The position numbers and the translations under genes are program-made. The notes under the pieces were generated by a model. The model was not told where the DNA came from and made no database searches. It saw only the letters and a program-made list of their open reading frames with translations. This document shows, in pieces, positions 58,257 through 64,000 of a stretch of DNA of 64,000 nucleotides; position 1 is the first letter of the stretch, and every line of letters starts with the position of its first letter. Source of the DNA: Zelopaecilomyces penicillatus (lineage: Eukaryota; Ascomycota; Sordariomycetes; Hypocreales; Pseudodiploosporaceae); contig VCCP01000007.1 of assembly GCA_005765155.1 (NCBI GenBank), forward strand, positions 434,001-498,000, given 5' to 3'.

Positions 58257-59526
58257 CTAAGTGGTTTGAACTTGTCTCCTCTGGCGCAGCCAACTATGTA
58301 CTATATTCGTTCCAGCTTCTGGGATCTCCAAACTCGCTGTTCCCTGACCCAGATCCACTGCTTGGATTCTGGCCTGCGAATCCCGTGCCCACCCTTCATT
58401 GTCATTATCCCATTTCATGCGTTCCTTCCGTTCGTGTGTTAATATACTTCGTTTCATTAGCCTGGCAAGTTCTAGAGCTTGATGTTCAAAGGTATTGCCA
58501 CTATCACCGGACCTGGTGTTTTTCATTGTTTGTTCCTCTGTAGATACCAGTGGCATTTGAAATGAATCATATAGAAGCAGTGCATAGGGGATCTTGAGTG
58601 TTGACGCCCGGGGTGGAAACACCAGATGCGATCTCCTTGGACGTTCGGCCGGCTGTTTTATAATGCTGTCATGCTTGACTATAGTTTTGCTTGTTGACTG
58701 CTCCCTTTTCGCGACAGAGAACGACAACGGAACCAAGATGCCTGGATTATGAAAGAGAAGGCTTGGGCTGGCAAAGGGGTCAAACAGATTGGTCGGCAAG
58801 TCAAAGAGCACCGGCAGCTTCTTTTTCAAACGGTTGATATGTAAATCCCTAGGATTACGTGAGGCTTGGGCAACGTCGGATGCTTTCCTGTAACCGTTGT
58901 CTCGATGATCGGGTAGGAACCTGGTCCAATTGTACACCCCATTATAGGCTAGAAAGCCTCTTATACCAAACCTTAGGTGGCTATGCGCTTCAGTCAGAGA
59001 TAACGATGTGGCGAGACTAGCACCCAAGTGAGATCCATAGACATAAATGTCACGGCGACTTTGTTTTGGTGGAGCAAGTTTAGTCAGGATCCACGACAAC
59101 CCCATTGCGGCATCGTGGATCGGTACCGGCCAGCGTTGCGATGTTTGGGGCCGAATCCCACACGGGTCAGTTGTATGCCCGAATCCATCACCCCATCGGT
59201 AGTTGATGCTAGCAATTGGCCAGTCTTTCATGCACTCTGGTGGGTAAACAGGTGACTCATCTCGGGCTGGATAAGGGGGCAATTGTATGAGCATTGCAGT
59301 TGTTCTTGGATATACATCGATGTTGAAGAGGCTTTAAAATAGTAAGCATATTTATATAAATATGATATAATCTACGGAGGGAATGACAAGAAGCTTACTC
59401 AATCGCGACACTGCTATGAGAACCATAATTGACTGTAACTCTCTTGTGTTGGTGAGTACAATACGTTTGCCAGTTGAATAAACGAAATTTATTGGCCTGC
59501 GGGCCTCGTGATAATGATCGTGTCAT
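58257..59526 (-). CDS. Alpha/beta-hydrolase fold protein (fungal, uncharacterised), 400 aa, one intron
   Basis: I join exon 1 (59526-59399) to exon 2 (59331-58257) across a 67-nt intron (59398-59332; donor GTAAGC, acceptor TTAAAG). The join restores the N-terminal strand AIDLFNIDVYPRT and gives 400 residues. Starting instead at the downstream Met at 59294 would delete this strand. Residues 56-90 carry the first beta strands (MLIQLPPYP, SINYRW). YVYGSHLGASLA (about 138-149) is the nucleophile elbow with Ser143; it lacks the exact GxSxG spacing. A C-terminal His388 (NIVHSWL) could complete the triad. A conserved block reading NLFDPFASP and SHLVFPPR lies in the second half. I know this arrangement from uncharacterised fungal hydrolases; the substrate is unknown. 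No signal peptide or membrane segment is seen. Codons look normal, with no RIP damage despite the neighbouring block. Confidence 0.8.
59332..59398 (-). other. Intron of the hydrolase gene
   Basis: 67 nt with GT-AG ends and a TGCTTACTA branch-like site near the acceptor. The open frame continues on both sides only when it is removed. Confidence 0.75.
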
Positions 59527-60166
59527 ATTAGACCTAAATATTTGGAAGTTATAGGGTATGATAATATCTTATAAGATCCGCCGCTTGCCAAGCTAAACTA
59601 ACGGCTGCTCTATAAGCTATATACTTTATTTTAAAAAAAAAAATTAAAAATCATTAATAAGATAATATTTATAATTATAATTTTCTAATTTTCTAATTTA
59701 AATAAAATTAAAATAATTTTTTTTTATTAATATATTTTAAATTTTATTAATATTAAATTTTATTTAAAGATTATATATTTAACTTTATATATATTATAAT
59801 ATTTAACTTTATATATATATTATAATATTTAACTTTATATATATATTATAATACTTAACTTTATATATATATATTATAATACTTAACTTTATATATTTAT
59901 TATAATATTTAACTTTATACATAGCTTTCTTAATCTCTTTTCTTTATAAGAATTAAGGGTTCAATTTTATCTTTATACTCCTCGAAGCCCACAGTGGATA
60001 TTAATATACCTATAAGTTATATATAGCCTGCTTTCCGCATCCCAAGTTCTTATACAACTGTCTCCGCTACATAAGCCAGTGTGCAGGCGGATACATGGGC
60101 ACCATGTAAATTCCCATCTCGCCTCTACTGCCAAGCAGTGTTGGTTCCCCTACGCGCTTTGCCGCT
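59527..60166. other. Intergenic region between the two minus-strand genes
   Basis: It holds the presumed promoter of the hydrolase gene and the 3' flank of the zinc-finger gene. About 59,600-59,930 is AT-rich and resembles the RIP block, with the minisatellite inside it. The remainder has normal composition and no ORF of note. Confidence 0.6.
59775..59919. repeat. AT-rich minisatellite, about 5-6 copies of a 26-30 bp unit
   Basis: Each unit contains TTTAACTTTATATATATATT or a close variant; lengths vary through the TA run and one unit pair has ACTTAACTTT. Confidence 0.85.
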
Positions 60167-63100
60167 TTAAAAGGATTTAGATTGCCACGGCACGGCAAGC
60201 CACCACCATTCGCCAACGGTTATACCCGTTTCTTCCATGTGTCCTGTAATAACGCCAAACTTCCTGCCCCAGTTTATTATGAGTTGTACCTCGAATTCCT
60301 CCAAGACTGGTTCCAGAGCTTTGCATATGCCGTCGACTGTCATGGAGCCTCGAGTGGCGAAGGCAAAGCAGAACGCCCCCAGTATTTCACACCAAATTTC
60401 CAGGTTCACTTCTCCGAAAAAATCAGCCCATTGTGGAAGCTCGCCCCTATATTTTCCTACTGGTGGAGCCTCTTGAGCCAATGCCCTCAGAACTTCAATA
60501 TCCTCATTAAATAGATAGTTTTCAGTGGGAACTGCCTGAAGTTGGAAATGGTAGTAAGATTTAGGGTACTTTCGACTCTCGTAATTTCCTGGCTCAAATC
60601 CGAGAGGAATATCTGGCACTCCCACTGGCACAAGTTTAATCCGGCCACTTGCACTCATGTTCGTCAGAGCCATCATTGCACCATCGTTGAGAGTGTAAGA
60701 TATCTCCATGTTCTTCTGATCACGAAATGTGGCATCTAAGTTGGTCTTGAAGGCTGCCGCCTCCTCGTACTTCGTTCTTTGCGATATCTTCGCAAGATTT
60801 GACACGTACCATTCGTTGAGCCTGTATGGTCGTCCTCCCAGCGGCGGCTTTTTACTCCTGCATATAACTCGTTGCTTAGTGAGCTGATCAATCGCCCCTT
60901 TCAGAAGTGTCGTAGTTCGTTCCAAATTATTACTTGAGATTGTAAGGAACTTGTCCCTGATTTGTCGGACTGAGTATTTCGACTCGTTGGTGTTGCAAAG
61001 CGACCTTATCCAAGACCTCGCAATGGTCTCATCCGTTATGATGTAGACTGTCGAAGTCACCGCTTCACAGCTAGAAACAGGCATAGCACCCGGGTTTGAC
61101 GTGACCGCCTCAAAACGTGAAAAAATAGAAGATTGAACGTGGAAGAATTTTTCATGCCAGCCATCACCAATTAATTTGGCATTTTCAAACCTATAGCTCC
61201 TATCCAGTGCCAGCCTGGTTTGTGGGATCTGAGCCCCCTCATGTCGCGGTATCTGCATCGTCCATCGGATCAGTCTTGGCCAGTCATATCCCATAGGATG
61301 TTCATAGTCGAGCATTGGCAATTCGCCGGTATCATACGCATCAATAAGCCTGTCCTGGAAATCACGAGTAAATTTGGTGATATACGAGCCTTGCTCTTTG
61401 CATGCTGTTGCCCAGAACCTACGAAGACCCGCCAAACCAATTCCCGGAAAGATATTCACAAGGAGTCCCCAGTCAACGGATTTATCAGCGCCGCCAAGCA
61501 AGGCGCGCACAGCAACAAAGGCAGCCATAATTTCTGCCTTGTTTTTTATTAGGTTGTCTGCAGTTGCAGCACCACGGTTTTTGACGCCTCCTTTTGTGAT
61601 CCTGGGGATAGCAGTTAAAGCACGCGTAGCCAGAGCAAACACTTTGCCTTTCATTTGAGATTTGCTATCAGTCAAATTTGACAGGCATCTTGCTGTTTTC
61701 GCTTTCCTTCTATGTGAAGCTCGCTGGAAGGATACTTCTTCATCACTAGAAGATGACGAGCCGATTTCCATACTCTGGATGAGTATTCTCAATGAATCCG
61801 GCTTCAGTAGTTCTGGTGGTAACCAGACTAATGTGTAGGGTTTCACGAGATTGCCAGATCCTGCTGAGAAGTTTATAAATACATTGTGAGGGCCAGCTGC
61901 AAGTCGTCTTGAGTTGACCAACGTCTGTATACACATAGACTCCATCAGCATGCAAGTTTTCAATTGCTCGGTGATTCTGTGGTACTGAATCTTCCTGTCT
62001 GGGCCGGAACTTTGCCCCTTTTCTGGAATTGATGCAATTCGCTTCTCCATATCCTGAACTATGGATGCCCAAGTAAACCAATCTTGATCCGGCATCCAGC
62101 CGCACATTGAGAAGCTGGCATCACCTAAACTTTCAAAGTACTGAAGGTTAAGGTACGGCCAAGTCCCATACATGCCTTGTAAGGATATTGCTGACTCAAT
62201 GACTGGAGTCAACCTGAGATATTCAACAGTCGACGCATCCTCTCGTATTTTGCTTTCCGTATTTCCGGTAATAGGGATACCATTTTCATATTGGTTGACC
62301 TCTGGGGTTCCTGGGCTTGGCAGAACTTCGTCCATGAAAGTGTTTGGAGCTAAGAAACGAATTTCTGCAGATGGACTCATTGTTGAGGGAAACATATGAG
62401 GGATATCAATAAATGACGGTTGACTGTTAGCTGGTAGAATTTCCGTAGCCCATCGCACTTGAAATTCGCCTTGAGTTGTTGTCGAAGTGGAGTGGTCACC
62501 GTTCCCTCCTTTGGAATGATGTCCCATTCTTCTCCGTTTGTATGGATAAGCAACCTCGTTAACTGTGTCTGTGGATCTCTTAGCTGCAATTTGTGCGACA
62601 TAGACAGGAGCATCCAACACCGCGACTTCTCCGGCAAGGAGACGACGTCCACGACGCCCGTCTTTTTTCTCGGGCAATCGTGAGATGTCGGACAGAATCA
62701 ATTGTTCAGGAAAGTAGACCTGCGGATGAGTCTCCCTGATCTTTTCCAATAACCAGAGAGACTCTGGTGAGAATGCATCAAGACCTGGTAAAGTGATGAT
62801 CTGACACTTTGTGAACAAGCCATTTCGACTTTGAAACCCATGCCAATGCTCCACCACCAACCTATCTTTCAACATGTTACTGAGAGCCCACTGACAGTCC
62901 TTCATCTTTGGGACTGGCTCATGAGAGAATTTGGAATTCCAAACAGTTGCAAAGGCGATCCACATTGATTCTCCACCTGGAATAGCTCCCTTCAACCGGG
63001 AGAGCATGTCCGTCAGAGTGGAACATATGCGGTTGAAAACCTGCTGTCGTGATGCTCTTTTTTCATCTGTAATTCCACCTTGTGGATATGATTGGTCTTG

Positions 63101-64000
63101 CGGAAATTCTTTAGTAGCTTTCGCTGTATTCATAGTCCCAGTCACATCAATATTATGATGCGAATCATATAGTGTCGCCTCTAGCATGTCTTGAGAATGA
63201 TGTAAGTGGTTTGCCCTCCCATCTTTGTAGCGAGAATCAGTCGTTAGTTTTGATAGAGGAATCAACTTCGATAATCTCTTGGGATCGCTCGCCCTATCTA
63301 AAACATAAAATGACTGATCGTGACTTTTGGAAGGCTGAATCTGTCGCAATTGAAAAGTTTCGCTTTGAAGGAGTGCACTTGGCCCCCAGCTCAAGGAAGT
63401 TTTGACTCCTACTTCATTCTGTAGATCATAGGGCCCAATGATAAAATCATCATTCGATACGCTCGAAATCGAAACTGGGGGTTCGCTTTCTGCTAATGCC
63501 TCAACATTCAAAGGTGTATTCACATTGAAGGGCTCACGCGTCAAGCCCGCTGTACTTTCTGTTACGGCAGTAAGAACTGCTTTGTTCAATAGTCGTGTAT
63601 CTTGCGCCCACTTACTTGCAACTGCTTTTAAATATACCCCATTACCGTTTGAAAGCGATGTAGGTTTTCTTCCTCGACGGGGCGATCCCATTGCCAAAGC
63701 AGTATAGAGCGGGTTGCACGCGGTCTGCGATTTTTCAAGGTGATATTTTAGACCAACGTCATTCTTCCAGGTACGTCCGCATTTGTCACATTTCCACGGC
63801 TTGGAGATGAAAGCATCCCTGTCACAAGATATGTGCTGCCTACCACGGCCCCTCCCTCTTACTTTTTTGTCCCCCCGAATATGACCCATGCGTTTTGGTG
63901 ATGTGGTCGTCAGCGCCGAGGGATCCTTATCAATGAGAGTATCATCTTGGGCAGAGGTATAGCCCGTGACTTTTGTTGCTGATTGAACATTGTCTTTCGG
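60167..64000 (-). CDS. Zinc-finger protein with TFIIIC tau138 (Tfc3/Sfc3)-like C-terminal half; N-terminus probably outside window
   Basis: From the first Met in the window (63889) there are 1240 codons without an intron. The frame stays open from there to the window edge with no other Met, and the Met context has C at -3, so the true start may lie beyond 64,000. Residues below count from 63889. A single C2H2-type (here C-C-H-C) finger uses Cys34, Cys37, His50 and Cys58. About 285-400 looks winged-helix-like (IPGGESMW..W). A basic KRRR lies at 451-454 and an acidic/Ser run near 720-730. About 795-877 holds VRALLGG..VDWGLL, FQDRLIDAYDTGELP and YDWPRLIRW. About 1019-1088 holds GRPYRLNEWY and LNDGAMMALTNM. 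These C-terminal blocks resemble the large TFIIIC subunit that binds tRNA-gene B boxes. I infer a nuclear DNA-binding role; true TFIIIC membership is not shown. Confidence 0.75.
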   Translation of the reverse strand, partial: PKDNVQSATKVTGYTSAQDDTLIDKDPSALTTTSPKRMGHIRGDKKVRGRGRGRQHISCDRDAFISKPWKCDKCGRTWKNDVGLKYHLEKSQTACNPLYTALAMGSPRRGRKPTSLSNGNGVYLKAVASKWAQDTRLLNKAVLTAVTESTAGLTREPFNVNTPLNVEALAESEPPVSISSVSNDDFIIGPYDLQNEVGVKTSLSWGPSALLQSETFQLRQIQPSKSHDQSFYVLDRASDPKRLSKLIPLSKLTTDSRYKDGRANHLHHSQDMLEATLYDSHHNIDVTGTMNTAKATKEFPQDQSYPQGGITDEKRASRQQVFNRICSTLTDMLSRLKGAIPGGESMWIAFATVWNSKFSHEPVPKMKDCQWALSNMLKDRLVVEHWHGFQSRNGLFTKCQIITLPGLDAFSPESLWLLEKIRETHPQVYFPEQLILSDISRLPEKKDGRRGRRLLAGEVAVLDAPVYVAQIAAKRSTDTVNEVAYPYKRRRMGHHSKGGNGDHSTSTTTQGEFQVRWATEILPANSQPSFIDIPHMFPSTMSPSAEIRFLAPNTFMDEVLPSPGTPEVNQYENGIPITGNTESKIREDASTVEYLRLTPVIESAISLQGMYGTWPYLNLQYFESLGDASFSMCGWMPDQDWFTWASIVQDMEKRIASIPEKGQSSGPDRKIQYHRITEQLKTCMLMESMCIQTLVNSRRLAAGPHNVFINFSAGSGNLVKPYTLVWLPPELLKPDSLRILIQSMEIGSSSSSDEEVSFQRASHRRKAKTARCLSNLTDSKSQMKGKVFALATRALTAIPRITKGGVKNRGAATADNLIKNKAEIMAAFVAVRALLGGADKSVDWGLLVNIFPGIGLAGLRRFWATACKEQGSYITKFTRDFQDRLIDAYDTGELPMLDYEHPMGYDWPRLIRWTMQIPRHEGAQIPQTRLALDRSYRFENAKLIGDGWHEKFFHVQSSIFSRFEAVTSNPGAMPVSSCEAVTSTVYIITDETIARSWIRSLCNTNESKYSVRQIRDKFLTISSNNLERTTTLLKGAIDQLTKQRVICRSKKPPLGGRPYRLNEWYVSNLAKISQRTKYEEAAAFKTNLDATFRDQKNMEISYTLNDGAMMALTNMSASGRIKLVPVGVPDIPLGFEPGNYESRKYPKSYYHFQLQAVPTENYLFNEDIEVLRALAQEAPPVGKYRGELPQWADFFGEVNLEIWCEILGAFCFAFATRGSMTVDGICKALEPVLEEFEVQLIINWGRKFGVITGHMEETGITVGEWWWLAVPWQSKSF

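Noticed and set aside
59028..59255. 75-codon plus-strand ORF opposite the hydrolase
   Set aside because: Antisense shadow of exon 2.
60182..60514. Plus-strand ORFs opposite the zinc-finger gene (several, up to 110 codons, between 60182 and 63707)
   Set aside because: Antisense to a well-supported coding frame, low-complexity composition, no promoter or homologous residues visible.
61746..62105. 119-codon minus-strand ORF within the zinc-finger gene
   Set aside because: Different frame from the continuous 1240-codon frame, which has the family-like residues through this interval; a shadow ORF.
62377..62652. 91-codon minus-strand ORF within the zinc-finger gene
   Set aside because: Overlaps the main frame and shows no independent motif or start signal.

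Overview
The window looks like a filamentous ascomycete (Pezizomycotina) chromosome segment. Positions 1 to about 58,090 are an extremely AT-rich block with almost no CpG and very little CpA/TpG. This is the signature of Repeat-Induced Point mutation (RIP). From about 58,100 to 64,000 the base composition is normal and holds three fungal genes: an intron-containing tRNA-Pro(UGG), an alpha/beta-hydrolase-like gene with one short intron, and a large zinc-finger protein whose C-terminal half resembles TFIIIC tau138 (Tfc3/Sfc3). No intact protein-coding gene is visible in the AT-rich block.

The AT-rich block is a nest of RIP-mutated LTR retrotransposons. Copy A of a Ty3/gypsy element fills 1-8433; its 5' end lies outside the window. 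It shows RT, RNase H and integrase, then about 4.7 kb of extra sequence with a coding-like segment, a polypurine tract and a 3' LTR. Inside that LTR sits a nearly unmutated solo LTR of the same family (7950-8345), flanked by a 5-bp duplication that already carries RIP-type changes. Copy B of the same family runs from about 17.05 kb to 49,587 but is split twice. A plus-strand Ty1/copia element (21674-27904, two 417-bp LTRs) interrupts it first, and then a minus-strand copia (29170-48801). The minus-strand copia is itself split by a 13.4-kb element bounded by direct repeats called R here (33748-34084 and 46704-47142). Removing that insert leaves about 6,237 bp, against 6,231 bp for the plus-strand copia.

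Further right are a third R copy (49941-50378), the 5' end of another minus-strand copia (52.1-53.1 kb), simple-sequence arrays (7-bp, 10-bp, 17-bp and ATT units) and another copia-type LTR (57.23-57.69 kb). Large stretches (8.7-17 kb, the interior of the R element, 50.4-52.1 kb, 53.1-57.2 kb) are too decayed to classify by eye.

The tRNA gene sits exactly at the change from RIP-mutated to normal DNA, 63 bp from the hydrolase stop codon. It could act as a chromatin boundary. Both protein genes are on the minus strand and are separated by about 640 bp containing an AT-rich minisatellite.
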